NCBI GenBank assembly: GCA_044868295.1
Contig: JBIOWF010000170.1
Span: 1-19,441 of the forward strand
DNA from: JBIOWF01 sp044868295
Lineage (GTDB): Bacteria; Actinomycetota; Actinomycetes; Streptosporangiales; Streptosporangiaceae
Length of the DNA stretch: 19,441 bases
Reading direction: 5' to 3'
Shown: piece after piece, positions 1-7,814 of the stretch
Layout of the letters: each line of letters starts with the position of its first letter
Position numbering within the stretch: position 1 is the stretch's first letter
Notes under the pieces: generated by a model
The model's input: the letters and a program-made list of their open reading frames with translations, nothing else
Database searches by the model: none
What the model was told of the DNA's origin: nothing
Translations under genes and position numbers: made by a program

Positions 1-662
1 GTTGGATCGACCGTAACCGGGGCACAAGCTGGATCTCAGCCGACGGCAAGAAGGACAGCTGGTCGAAAGTCGATTCGCTGAGGCCCCTTCCCCATCCGGG
101 CGGCGGGACGATCCCGAAGGAGAACAACATTCCGGGATACTCCGGCTGGTATCAGAACCAGGGAAAATGCGTGAGACAGCCGAATCTCGACTATGACACT
201 TACACATCACTGAAGGAGCTCCCCGACGACGCTGCGGGAATGCGTGCCTTCCTCGAGAGATGGCACCCGGCTGACGATCCCGACAGCGATGCCTGGTCCA
301 ACCTCCTGCACCTGCTTGGGTCGCCCGGCGATCGCTCTCTGGGGCCTGACTACGCACCGGGACCCCAGCGTGTCGCGCTCTTGCGAGCCGCCGCGACGCT
401 CCCCGATGTCATCGTGACCGAGAGCGTCACCGATTTGGCCGGGCGAAAGGGGATCGGCATCGGCAAGGTGGACGACGGCGTTCGCCGCGACATCATCTTC
501 GACCCGACCACGTACGAATTGCTCGGCACGCAGGACATCGTGGTGGATGCCAACTACGACGAGCCAATCCTCAGCTCTTATGCCGAATTGGAGGTGTCAG
601 TGGTCGACAAGGCCCCTGAGATCCCCGCGAGAAAGGCATTGTCCTCCACAGACTGCAGCTGA
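1..662 (+). CDS. CU044_5270-family protein, C-terminal part (5' end outside window)
   Basis: The reading frame is open from the window edge (first whole codon at base 3) to TGA at 660-662, about 219 residues. A GTG at 171 lies inside it, but the frame upstream (beginning WIDRNRGTSWIS) clearly continues the same protein, so 171 is not the true start. The visible part matches the C-terminal half of the actinobacterial CU044_5270 family. It has a Trp/Ser-rich stretch, then a segment with 'LPDDAAGMRAFLER' that precedes a helical block, then 'PDVIVTESVTDLAGRKGIGIG' and 'RRDIIFDPTTYELLGTQDIV', the typical beta-hairpin end. Members usually have an N-terminal membrane anchor and often sit beside an ECF sigma factor; neither can be seen here. 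Molecular function is unknown. Family assignment is from memory of the motif order and is moderately sure. Confidence 0.72.
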   Translation, partial: WIDRNRGTSWISADGKKDSWSKVDSLRPLPHPGGGTIPKENNIPGYSGWYQNQGKCVRQPNLDYDTYTSLKELPDDAAGMRAFLERWHPADDPDSDAWSNLLHLLGSPGDRSLGPDYAPGPQRVALLRAAATLPDVIVTESVTDLAGRKGIGIGKVDDGVRRDIIFDPTTYELLGTQDIVVDANYDEPILSSYAELEVSVVDKAPEIPARKALSSTDCS

Positions 663-690
663 CTCGTCGCCCGCGCCGACCGCCACACGA

Positions 691-717
691 CGCCCCGCTG
701 AGGGTGACCGTGGGGCG
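691..717. terminator. GC-rich hairpin between convergent genes
   Basis: CGCCCCGC (691-698) can pair with GTGGGGCG (710-717), giving an 8-bp stem with one G-U pair and an 11-nt loop. It lies between the stop of the left-edge gene (662) and the stop of the convergent HNH gene (740). There is no U tract, which is common for actinobacterial terminators. It may serve both genes. Confidence 0.45.
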
Positions 718-739
718 GACGGGGCGGGCCTCACCCGCG

Positions 740-1507
740 TTATGCGCATTGATTGAGCATGGCCTGCTTGTCGTCGGTGGTCACCGGGAGGTCGTACTTC
801 AGGGCCACCTGGGCGAACCGGACCGCGTACGCGCAACGGATCTTCTTGGCCGGGGGGAGCCAGGAGGCGGGGCCGGAGTCGCCCTTGGCGGAGTTCGTCC
901 GGCCGTCGACGGGGAGCAGGTTGAGCGGGTCGTTGGCGATCTGCTTGCGTTTGGCGTCGGTCCACCGGGACGCGCCCATCTGCCAGTCGTAGGAGAGCGG
1001 CATGACGTGGTCGATCTGTACCTCGGACGCGTTCTCCTTGCGCCATTCGATCGTCGTGCCGGTGTACGGGTCGTACAGGGTCATGGAGACGAGGACGCAG
1101 TCCGATCCGGAGCGGTACTTGAGCTTCTCGCCGTCCCGGGCCAGCAGGTCGTTGCGGGTGTCGCAGCCGTTGCGCGCGAGCGGGATGCCGTCGGCGTTGT
1201 CCGCCCACGCGTAGCCGAACTCGTCCCGGTCGTAGCCGGTCTTCGGGCCGCGCCCCTTGGTGGGCACCGACTCGATCAGCTTGCGCCCCTTGGCCAGATC
1301 CTTGTCGGACGTGAGCGGCGCAAGCCCGGGTTTGGTCCCGTCAGGGTTGTCGAAGGGGCTGGTACCCCGCCCATCCCCCGTGGAGTTGCTGGAGCCGCTG
1401 CCCGACTGCCCGAGGTCCTGCGCCTCCAACGGCCCGCATCCGGCCAGTACGGCTACCGCCACCGAAAAGCCGACGATCGCCCGTAACCCACGCCCGCCCA
1501 CCGCCAC
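740..1507 (-). CDS. Secreted HNH endonuclease-family lipoprotein (DUF1524/GmrSD C-terminal type)
   Basis: A 255-residue protein with a lipoprotein signal: a hydrophobic stretch then the lipobox LAGC (Cys24), so it should be exported and membrane-anchored. After a Gly/Ser-rich linker (about 30-55) comes the DUF1524-type HNH fold. It shows 'IDHVMPLSYDW' (Asp166-His167), 'NDPLNLLPV' (Asn192-Val200) and 'NSAKGD' (Asn205-Asp210), the conserved catalytic and metal-binding pieces of this family. Four Cys (115, 137, 225, 254) may form disulfides outside the cell. The family is known as secreted nucleases of Actinobacteria, probably acting on extracellular DNA; that role is inference. The start is a GTG at 1507; an in-frame GTG at 1501 is possible, and neither has a clear ribosome-binding site. 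It converges with the left-edge gene and is probably monocistronic. Confidence 0.85.
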   Translation of the reverse strand: MAVGGRGLRAIVGFSVAVAVLAGCGPLEAQDLGQSGSGSSNSTGDGRGTSPFDNPDGTKPGLAPLTSDKDLAKGRKLIESVPTKGRGPKTGYDRDEFGYAWADNADGIPLARNGCDTRNDLLARDGEKLKYRSGSDCVLVSMTLYDPYTGTTIEWRKENASEVQIDHVMPLSYDWQMGASRWTDAKRKQIANDPLNLLPVDGRTNSAKGDSGPASWLPPAKKIRCAYAVRFAQVALKYDLPVTTDDKQAMLNQCA

Positions 1508-1623
1508 CCCCAGGTCAAGAAATTGCCAAACCTAGGTATAGCAAATGCCCCCGAAGTGACCACAAATGCAATCTACGGGCAAAGCGTGACCATGAAGTTG
1601 CAGTCGAGTGGTCTACGGGCGCC
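1508..1623 (-). promoter_or_regulatory. AT-richer intergenic stretch, probable promoter region of the HNH lipoprotein gene
   Basis: This 116-bp gap is clearly richer in A and T than its surroundings (runs such as gaaattgccaaac and ggtatagcaaatg). On the minus strand a TATACC element lies about 30 nt ahead of the GTG at 1507. Two copies of ctacgggc (near 1572 and 1613) and two of gtgacca also occur. I see no convincing -35 box, so the promoter call rests on composition and position only. Confidence 0.3.
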
Positions 1624-2577
1624 TCAGCTCTGGATCCAGGCCTGCCAGACGATCTTGTTGGCCTCGACCCACTTCTGCGCCGCCGCCTGTGGGGACATCT
1701 TGTTGACGGCGATGTCGTAGGCCACCGAGTTCTGGTCGTCGTTGGTCCAGACGAAGTTCTTCACCAGGTCGTACGCCTTGCCGCCGGTGGTCGCGAACTT
1801 CTTGCTGACGATCTTGTCCAGGAGGTACGGAGGATAGTCACAAGCGACCTTCTTCGCGTCGGCGTCGCATCCGATCGCGTACGGCGGAAGGTTGATCTTG
1901 ACCAGCTTGAGCTCGTAGAACAGGTACTGCGGCTCGTAGAAGTACAACAGCAGCGGCTTCTTCTCCGCGGTGGCCTTCTTCACCTGCGAGATCACCGCGG
2001 CCTCGCTGCCCGCGTAGACCACCTTGTAGGGCAGGTTGAGGTTCTTGATCAGAGCCGCGTCGTTGGTCAGGAAGGTGGGGTCGCTGCCCAGGAACTGCCC
2101 CAGCTCGCCGGTCTTGGCGGTCCTGAACAGACTCTGATACTTGGTCAGGTTCCTCCAGTCCGTGATGTCCGGATACTTGACGGCCATCCATTCGGGCACG
2201 TACCACCCGATGACACCCCTGTTGCCGGTCACCCCAGCGGAGACGGCGACCTTCTTCTCGTCGATGTACTCCTTCTTGAGCTCCGCATGCGCCCAGTTCT
2301 CCATGAGGACGTCGACGGTGTCGTTCGCGAAGCCCTTCCAGGAGTCCGGCCCGTTCTTCTCCAGAGTCTGGACCTTGTAACCGAGTTCGTGTTCGAGCAG
2401 ATACTTGAGCACATAGGCGTTCGCCTCGAAGCCGACCCACGCGTTGATGGCCAGCCGTACCGTGCCGCCGGAGGACGCCGCGGTCGGCGTGGCCTCCTGT
2501 GCCGAGCTCCCGCCGCTACAGGCGGTCATGGTCAGCCCCAGTGCGAGCACTCCGGCAAGCAGACGGACCCTCATCAT
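1624..2577 (-). CDS. Glycine betaine/proline-type ABC transporter substrate-binding lipoprotein (OpuAC family)
   Basis: A 317-residue protein with signal peptide and lipobox MTAC (Cys20), followed by a Ser/Ala/Thr-rich linker. The mature part reads as an OpuAC/ProX periplasmic-binding fold: 'VRLAINAWVGFEANAYVLKYLLEHELGYKVQ' at the start, 'GFANDTVDVLMENWAH' typical of the quaternary-amine class, and Trp residues that could form an aromatic cage (in 'NAWVGF', 'MENWAH', 'GWYVPEW'). It would capture a compatible solute or related quaternary amine at the outer membrane face. No permease or ATPase of this class is in the window, so it is an orphan binding protein here. Two ATGs in tandem (2577 and 2574) follow a GAGG at about 4 or 7 nt; either may be used. 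The exact ligand cannot be told. Confidence 0.85.
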   Translation of the reverse strand: MMRVRLLAGVLALGLTMTACSGGSSAQEATPTAASSGGTVRLAINAWVGFEANAYVLKYLLEHELGYKVQTLEKNGPDSWKGFANDTVDVLMENWAHAELKKEYIDEKKVAVSAGVTGNRGVIGWYVPEWMAVKYPDITDWRNLTKYQSLFRTAKTGELGQFLGSDPTFLTNDAALIKNLNLPYKVVYAGSEAAVISQVKKATAEKKPLLLYFYEPQYLFYELKLVKINLPPYAIGCDADAKKVACDYPPYLLDKIVSKKFATTGGKAYDLVKNFVWTNDDQNSVAYDIAVNKMSPQAAAQKWVEANKIVWQAWIQS

Positions 2578-2684
2578 GTGACCTCATCGCGTCGGGGGGT
2601 GGACGAGCAGCGGGGGCGAGCCAGGCGACGGCCGACGTGGGACCGTGGCGAACTCAACCATCGGCAGAGTATTCCATAACAACA

Positions 2685-2721
2685 TGCACAAATCGGCCGC
2701 GATCCTGTGGAGCGCGGCCGA
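2685..2721 (-). terminator. Intrinsic terminator of the TPR-like gene
   Basis: TCGGCCGCG (2693-2701) is an exact inverted repeat of CGCGGCCGA (2713-2721), a 9-bp GC-rich stem with an 11-nt loop. Read on the minus strand it follows the TPR-like stop codon (2743-2745) by about 22 nt and is itself followed by ATTTGTG, a short U-containing tail. This is the best intrinsic terminator in the window. The rest of the 165-bp gap holds only an AT-richer patch (2665-2692) that could be the promoter for the binding-protein gene. Confidence 0.65.
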
Positions 2722-2742
2722 CAGCTTGTGCGGGTCCAGGCC

Positions 2743-5100
2743 TCAGAGGCCGTACTCCTTGGAGATGCGCTCGTGCCGCTCCTCCTCGACGCCCACTTCA
2801 CGGGCCAGATCCAGCCAGCTGAGCGGGTGGACCCACTGCTCGGTGGCGTCGTCGAGCACCGCGTCCAGCTCGGTCGGCCGGACGGTGGGAGGCACCGCGA
2901 TCCAGCCGAACACGCCCGGGAGTGGCTCACCGGTCCCGGGATGGGTGACCTGGTAGTTCTCGTCGCTGTACACCCACATCGGCCAGCCGCGCTCGGCGAG
3001 CAGCTCGTTGAACTCCGACCACTCGTGCTCCGAAGGGGCGGCCCCGTCGAAGAACCAGCTGGTGAAGCCACCCGGGCGGAGGATCGACACCCCGGCGAAG
3101 GGGATGACGAAGCTCTCCCGCTGCTCCGCGTCGTCCGGCACCGGCTCCAGCGGCCGCGGGTCGATGACGACGAGGTCACCCGCGTTGTATTCCATGCCGC
3201 GCGGCTGCGGGATCGCCAGCCGAGCCGTGGCCGGGCCGGTCCGCACCGCCAGCACCTCCCGCTGGCTGCCGTCGGGCGCGGGGAGGATGACCCGGACCAG
3301 ATGCCATTCCTCGTCGATGGGGCCGTCACCGGCCTCGACCGGCATGCCCAGCTTGCCCGCTGCGGCGCGGACCGTCGCCCAGTCCTCGGCGGCGGTCGAC
3401 AGGACGATCAACCGCCAGACGTCCTCCTCCTCGCCCTCCTCGGAGTCGAGGAGCGGACGCAGGATCTCGGCGCCCTTGGCGTTGTCGCCGAGCTGCTGTA
3501 CGGCGCCCGCCCACAGACGGCGGCCCTCCACCGACGCCCCGGCCTCGACGGCCTTCTCGGCCTCGGCCGCGGTCTCCTCCCAGCGCTCGCGCGCCCGGTG
3601 CAGGCGGGCCAGCGCCAGGTGCGACTGGTTCTCCGGAAGGCGAGCCGCCAGCCGCTCCACGCGCTCGTCCTGCTCGGCCTCGACGAGCAGGCCCGTGAGG
3701 TAGGCGATGTCCTCTTCGTCGGCGGAAGACGGGTCGCCGTCCTCCGCGACCGTCTTCCAGTAGATGTCGGCGCCGATCGGGGCGTACCCCAGGAAGCCCA
3801 GGGTGGTGGTGTGCCGACGGGTGGCCTCCAGGTCCGTGCCGGACAGCGGCCAGAGCCATCCCACCCAGCGCTCCGGATCGGCCGTACGGCCGTCGGCGGC
3901 GTCGAAGTAGGCGACCAGCTCGTCCTGCGGGCCGGGCGGCGGGAGCTCGGGGGCCTTGTCCGCGGCGGCGCGCAGCTCCGCGATCCGCTCGGGCAGGCCC
4001 TCGGTGCTCTTGAGGTCGGCCAGCGTGGCCTCGGCGAGGTCGGCGAGCCGCCGGGCCTGCCAGATGCCCTGGCGGGCCACGGCCAGATGACCGCCCGTCA
4101 GCGCGAGCTCGAACCGGGCACGGTGCCCGCCCATGGTCTCGAAGTAGGTGATCCACTGGCGGAGGATGCGGCCCAGCTGCCACGTGTTGGCGATCGAGCC
4201 ACCGGGGGCGAGCTTGCCGACGACCTGCGCCCACTCCACCCACTCCCGAGGGTGATCGCCGACCACGTCCAGGTCGGGAAGCGCCTCTACGGCCTCCTCG
4301 AGCCGCCCCAGAGCGGCGAGGATGTGGGACTGGAGCAGAATCTCACGGCGCCCCCTGGCGACCGGGTCGTCCGGCTTGAGGCCCCGTGCGGCCTCCAGCG
4401 CGGCGAGCGCGTCCTCGGCGCGGTCCGCGGCCAGCAGCGCGCGCGCCGACGCGGCGCCGAGCTCCCAGCCGGCCTCCCGGCCCGCCTCGCGCAGCCGTTC
4501 GACCGCCGCCTCCGCATAAGTGACGGCCTCGCCCGCCTGGCCCGCGTCGAGCAGCGCCGCGACGTACTGGGTGGTGAGGCCGGAGAAGGCGAGCGAGTCG
4601 GGCCCGATGCCGTCCAGAGCCGCACCGATGGCCGTCAGACGCTCTCCGGCGAACCCGGGACCGTCGGTGTTCGCCTGCGTGATCGCCAGCGCCTCGATCG
4701 CGGCGGACGCCGCCGGGCACTCGCGAACATCGTCCCGCTCGGCGAACTCCACGAGCTGCCGCACGTCGTCGAGAGCCACGGCCCCGTTGGCCCGGTCGCC
4801 CACCCGGCCGAGCACGTGCCAATAGCGTGCGAAGAGCTCCAGCCACGGCTGTTCGAGCGCCTCCGCCTGCTGGGCGATCGCGGGGGCCACGACGTCCAGC
4901 TGGCCGTATCGGCCTTCAAGCGCCTGCGCGGGCACATCGCCCAGCGCCACGGCAAGCCCTGCGTTGCCGGCTTCGTGCAGTTCCCGTTGGGTGCCACCGA
5001 CCCAAGCCCAGATGTCCACGTCCATGGGCAGCCAGTCTGCCAGGTCACGGACCCTCCCCCAAACGGCGACAGCGCCGCGCACGTCGGCGATGGGAGTCAT
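2743..5100 (-). CDS. Large TPR-like (helical-repeat) protein of unknown function
   Basis: A 785-residue protein, cytoplasmic as far as can be seen (no signal peptide or membrane segment). It is very rich in Ala, Glu and Leu. Helix-pair patterns resembling tetratricopeptide repeats occur at about 170-290 ('YVAALLDAGQAGEAVTYAEAA', 'ALLAADRAEDALAALEAAR') and at about 490-590 ('LALARLHRARERWEETAAEA', 'LWAGAVQQLGDNAKGAEIL'). The last 200 residues look globular, with beta-rich stretches such as 'EWHLVRVILPAPDGSQREVL' and 'VIPFAGVSILRPGGFTSWFF', and a Trp-rich end. Such repeats usually carry protein-protein contacts; no enzyme motif is visible and the partner is unknown. The start is ATG 5100, though no clear ribosome-binding site precedes it, so the N-terminus is uncertain. 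It lies downstream of dapF on the same strand across a 197-bp gap and has its own terminator. Confidence 0.8.
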   Translation of the reverse strand: MTPIADVRGAVAVWGRVRDLADWLPMDVDIWAWVGGTQRELHEAGNAGLAVALGDVPAQALEGRYGQLDVVAPAIAQQAEALEQPWLELFARYWHVLGRVGDRANGAVALDDVRQLVEFAERDDVRECPAASAAIEALAITQANTDGPGFAGERLTAIGAALDGIGPDSLAFSGLTTQYVAALLDAGQAGEAVTYAEAAVERLREAGREAGWELGAASARALLAADRAEDALAALEAARGLKPDDPVARGRREILLQSHILAALGRLEEAVEALPDLDVVGDHPREWVEWAQVVGKLAPGGSIANTWQLGRILRQWITYFETMGGHRARFELALTGGHLAVARQGIWQARRLADLAEATLADLKSTEGLPERIAELRAAADKAPELPPPGPQDELVAYFDAADGRTADPERWVGWLWPLSGTDLEATRRHTTTLGFLGYAPIGADIYWKTVAEDGDPSSADEEDIAYLTGLLVEAEQDERVERLAARLPENQSHLALARLHRARERWEETAAEAEKAVEAGASVEGRRLWAGAVQQLGDNAKGAEILRPLLDSEEGEEEDVWRLIVLSTAAEDWATVRAAAGKLGMPVEAGDGPIDEEWHLVRVILPAPDGSQREVLAVRTGPATARLAIPQPRGMEYNAGDLVVIDPRPLEPVPDDAEQRESFVIPFAGVSILRPGGFTSWFFDGAAPSEHEWSEFNELLAERGWPMWVYSDENYQVTHPGTGEPLPGVFGWIAVPPTVRPTELDAVLDDATEQWVHPLSWLDLAREVGVEEERHERISKEYGL

Positions 5101-5131
5101 GAGGCCACAGAGCCGCCGTGCGGCGCGAGGA

Positions 5132-5213
5132 CGTCCCCGGCGATGGGTGCCGGCCGCCCCTTGTCAGGGCTACCGCCGCCGCCCGATGATCGTCCCCGTG
5201 GATGGGTGCCGGC
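5132..5213. repeat. 23-bp direct repeat pair in the dapF-TPR gap
   Basis: Two 23-bp copies, 5132-5154 and 5191-5213, differ at only two adjacent positions; both end in GATGGGTGCCGGC. They start 59 bp apart in the 197-bp gap between dapF and the TPR-like gene, upstream of the latter. A palindrome GGTGATCACC (5244-5253) lies further upstream in the same gap. The pair could be regulator sites for the TPR-like gene or a relic of a longer repeat. Confidence 0.6.
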
Positions 5214-5297
5214 GGTCGCTCATGTCGGAGGGACCGCCGTCCCGGTGATCACCCGGTAGTGATCGTGGTCTGAGCCCGCGCGGATGATCCGGTGAGG

Positions 5298-6110
5298 CTA
5301 AAGAAATGCCGGAAAGTCGCCGGAGGCGACGAGGACGGCCGGACCGGACAGGTGACTGGTCTCCTCGTCCAGGGTGACGGTGACCGTCCCGCCGAGCACG
5401 CGAACAGCCCAGGTGCCGGTGCTCTTCCCGGCGGCGTGCGCCGCGGCCACGGCGGTCGCGACCGCCCCTGTGCCGCACGAGCGGGTCTCGCCGGAGCCGC
5501 GCTCGTAGACGCGCATGGAGACGGTGTGATCCCCCGTCGAATTGATCAGTTCGATGTTCACGCCGTCCGGATAGACCTCCCGGTCATATTCCGGCTGCCG
5601 GGTCAGGTCGAACTCCGCCACCGGGTCGTCGATGACACAGGCCAGGTGCGGGTTCCCCGTGTTCACGTTGAGACCGCGATAGCCGCGCCCGTTCACGACG
5701 GTACGGCTCTCGCCCAGCACCACCGGCCGGCCCATGTCCACGGTGACGTCTCCCGTGCGCGAGAGCCGTACCCGCTTGACGCCTCCCCTGGTGGCGACGC
5801 CGAACTCCCCGGCGGTGGCCAGCCCGGAGTCGACGAGGTAGCGGGCGAACACACGCACGCCGTTGCCGCACATCTCGGCGACGCTGCCGTCCGCGTTGCG
5901 GTAGTCCATGAACCACTCGGCGTCGTCGGCCTGGTCGGCAACCTCGGGGCTCAGCTTGGTCGGCACGACGTGCAGCACGCCGTCACCGCCGATGCCGGCC
6001 CGACGGTCGCACAGCGCCGCGACCGTCTCCGGCGGCAGCTCCAGCCGTCCGTCCGCGTCCGGCAGGATGACGAAGTCGTTCTCGGTGCCGTGCCCCTTCA
6101 CAAACCGCAT
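5298..6110 (-). CDS. dapF: Diaminopimelate epimerase
   Basis: A 270-residue protein of normal family length. DapF interconverts LL- and meso-diaminopimelate, the last step before lysine and the source of the meso-DAP crosslinking residue in the wall. The N-terminal 'KGHGTENDFVIL' substrate loop is present. The two catalytic cysteines of the cofactor-free two-base mechanism are in 'MCGNGVR' (Cys81) and 'ETRSCGTGA' (Cys212), and 'NTGNPH' (about 150-155) joins the substrate site. All key residues are present. The start is ATG 6110, preceded by a TAGGAT -10-like box only 8 nt away, suggesting a nearly leaderless transcript. miaA lies upstream on the same strand across a 149-bp gap holding a tandem repeat. 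The often linked hflX gene does not follow it here. Confidence 0.97.
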   Translation of the reverse strand: MRFVKGHGTENDFVILPDADGRLELPPETVAALCDRRAGIGGDGVLHVVPTKLSPEVADQADDAEWFMDYRNADGSVAEMCGNGVRVFARYLVDSGLATAGEFGVATRGGVKRVRLSRTGDVTVDMGRPVVLGESRTVVNGRGYRGLNVNTGNPHLACVIDDPVAEFDLTRQPEYDREVYPDGVNIELINSTGDHTVSMRVYERGSGETRSCGTGAVATAVAAAHAAGKSTGTWAVRVLGGTVTVTLDEETSHLSGPAVLVASGDFPAFL

Positions 6111-6114
6111 ACCA

Positions 6115-6125
6115 CCGAATCCTAA
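6115..6125 (-). promoter_or_regulatory. Putative -10 element for a (nearly) leaderless dapF transcript
   Basis: On the minus strand the sequence is TTAGGATTCGG followed by TGGT and the dapF ATG. TAGGAT fits the actinobacterial TANNNT -10 consensus and would place the transcription start 1-2 nt before the ATG. The 11-mer is nearly identical to TTAAGATTCGG in front of the WD40-type gene at 8829. No matching -35 box was found. Confidence 0.45.
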
Positions 6126-6172
6126 GCTCAGCTCCGGCGACGCCCTCTGGCGGGACCATGCCTGATGTGGTC

Positions 6173-6270
6173 TATGCCGCGCGTCGCCCTATGTCGCGCG
6201 TCGCCCTATGTCGCACGTCGCCCTATGTCGCGCGTCGCCAATGTCATGGGTCGCCAATGTCAGGGCGCGA
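6173..6270. repeat. 17-bp tandem repeat array between miaA and dapF
   Basis: Four consecutive 17-bp units run from 6173 to 6240 (6173-6189, 6190-6206, 6207-6223, 6224-6240) with consensus TATGTCGCGCGTCGCCC and at most one or two changes each. Two shorter, decayed units follow at 6241-6256 and 6257-6270. The last one overlaps the miaA stop codon (6260-6262). The units abut with no spacers, so this is a minisatellite-like array and not a CRISPR. It fills most of the gap between two minus-strand genes. Confidence 0.9.
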
Positions 6271-7180
6271 CCAGGGCAAGGGCGCGGTCGATCAGGTCAG
6301 GGGTGTCCAGGTCCGGAGTGTCACAGCGCAGCCAGACGACCCGGGGGTCACGCCGGAACCACGACTCCTGGCGGCGGGCGAATCGCCGCGTGGCGCGGAT
6401 CGTCTCGTCCCGCGCCTCCTGCTCGGTCCACTCACCGTCGAGGAAGCGCAGCACCTGGGCGTAGCCAAGGGCTCTGGCGGCGGTCTTCCCGTCCCGCAGT
6501 CCCCGGCCCGCGAGCGTACGGACCTCGTCCACCAGACCGGCCTCCCACATGCGGTCCACCCGCAGCGCGATCCGCTCGTCCAGGACGGGGCGCGGCACCT
6601 CCACGCCGATCTGCAGGCTCTCGTATACGGCGTCGTAGGACGGCATCGTGGCGGAGAAGGGCCGGCCCGACAGCTCGATCACCTCAAGGGCACGGACGAT
6701 GCGGCGGCCGTTGCTCGGCAGGATCTGCGCCGCGGCCACCGGATCCTGCTCCTGGAGCCGGCCGTAGAGGGGCGCGGGGCCCGTCTCGGCGAGCTCCTTT
6801 TCGAGCCTGGCGCGGATGTCCGGGTCGGTGCCCGGGAACTCGAGATCATCGAGGGCGGCCCTGACATACAGACCGGATCCGCCGGTGAGGATGGGAACTC
6901 GGCCGGCTGACCGCAACTCGTCCATGAGCGGCCGGGCGAGTCGCTGGTACTCCGCCACGCTGGCCGTCCTGGTCACGTCCCAGATGTCCAGCAGATGGTG
7001 CGGCACCCCCCTGCGCTCGGAAAGCGACATCTTGGCGGTGCCGATGTCCATTCCCCGGTAAAGCTGCATCGAGTCCGTATTGATGATCTCCCCGCCCAGC
7101 CGGAGCGCGAGATCGACCGCCAGGTCGGACTTGCCCGCCGCCGTGGCGCCCACGACGGCGATCACTGGTAGTTGGCCCAC
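6260..7180 (-). CDS. miaA: tRNA dimethylallyltransferase
   Basis: A 306-residue protein of standard length. MiaA transfers the dimethylallyl group from DMAPP to N6 of A37 in tRNAs that read codons beginning with U. The P-loop GATAAGKS is at 11-18, the substrate motif 'NTDSMQLYRGMDIGTAK' at 34-50 and 'LTGGSGLYVRA' at 98-108. The C-terminal part has the usual 'FARRQESWFRRDPR' tRNA-binding stretch. MiaB, encoded at 14240-15733, acts next on the same base. The start is GTG 7180, which puts the P-loop at the usual distance; the ribosome-binding site is weak. The stop codon lies inside the last unit of a tandem repeat. Confidence 0.97.
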   Translation of the reverse strand: MGQLPVIAVVGATAAGKSDLAVDLALRLGGEIINTDSMQLYRGMDIGTAKMSLSERRGVPHHLLDIWDVTRTASVAEYQRLARPLMDELRSAGRVPILTGGSGLYVRAALDDLEFPGTDPDIRARLEKELAETGPAPLYGRLQEQDPVAAAQILPSNGRRIVRALEVIELSGRPFSATMPSYDAVYESLQIGVEVPRPVLDERIALRVDRMWEAGLVDEVRTLAGRGLRDGKTAARALGYAQVLRFLDGEWTEQEARDETIRATRRFARRQESWFRRDPRVVWLRCDTPDLDTPDLIDRALALVAP

Positions 7181-7219
7181 ATCGGTAAGTGTCTCAAGCC
7201 GACAGGCCAGGATGGGCCG

Positions 7220-7750
7220 TTACATCTCCCAGTCCAGCGTGGGCTGCAGGTAGCCCTCGAGCGTCAACAGCCACCGCTTTGACTCGACGCCGTCACCACC
7301 GCTGAATCCGCCGAGGCCGCCGGCCGCGACGACCCGGTGGCACGGCACGATGATCGGGATCGGGTTGCTCCCCATGATCGACCCGATGCCGCGTGCGTGA
7401 ATGTTGGCGCCGCTCCTGGCCAGAAGCGTTCCGTATGTAACGACCTGCCCGTACGGGACGGTCATGAACAGCGTCCCCAGCACCAGGCGCTGGAGCGTCG
7501 ACATGAGCCGCCAGTCGATGTCGACGCCGAACCTGGACAGGTCCCCCGCGAAGTAGGCCTCCAGCTCCGCGCGGGCGGCAGCCGTACGGGCCGGATCTTC
7601 GACGGCCTCCATCCCGAGCCGGTCGGCGATGCGCGCCCGGGCGCTCGGACTGTCCTGGAACGCCGTGGCGGCCACACCGTCCATCGTCACGGCCACGAGG
7701 ACCTCGCCGAGCTTGGTCGGCACGCTGCCGAACGCCACCGTTCCGCTCAT
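7220..7750 (-). CDS. Methylated-DNA--[protein]-cysteine S-methyltransferase (Ogt/MGMT family)
   Basis: A 176-residue suicide repair protein that moves alkyl groups from O6-alkylguanine (and O4-alkylthymine) onto its own cysteine. The active-site motif PCHRV is at 136-140 with acceptor Cys137. It is preceded by 'MGSNPIPIIV' and by the helix 'HARGIGSIMG' that carries the arginine finger, and followed by 'GGFSGGDGVESKRWLLTLEG'. The N-terminal domain (1-80) is shorter and more variable, as usual. I chose ATG 7750 because GGAG lies just before it. In-frame ATGs at 7768 and 7783 exist, and the frame stays open far into the divergent RNase Z gene, but that extension has no family similarity. There are 64 bp between the divergent ATGs, so the two genes share a promoter region. 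Confidence 0.92.
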   Translation of the reverse strand: MSGTVAFGSVPTKLGEVLVAVTMDGVAATAFQDSPSARARIADRLGMEAVEDPARTAAARAELEAYFAGDLSRFGVDIDWRLMSTLQRLVLGTLFMTVPYGQVVTYGTLLARSGANIHARGIGSIMGSNPIPIIVPCHRVVAAGGLGGFSGGDGVESKRWLLTLEGYLQPTLDWEM

Positions 7751-7814
7751 CTCTCCATTCTGTGCCATGCGGTCAGTGCCATGCATTTCGTGCCCTAGGA
7801 GGTAGCTTGACGCC

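Noticed and set aside
171..662. Start of the left-edge gene at GTG 171
   Set aside because: The frame remains open to the window edge with sequence that continues the same protein, and no ribosome-binding site precedes 171.
2707..5259. Plus-strand open frame of 850 codons opposite the TPR-like gene
   Set aside because: Its translation is Arg/Gly/Val-rich with no domain and follows the third-position pattern of the minus-strand gene; a typical shadow frame in GC-rich DNA.
6173..6270. CRISPR array
   Set aside because: The 17-bp units abut directly without spacers and there are no cas genes.
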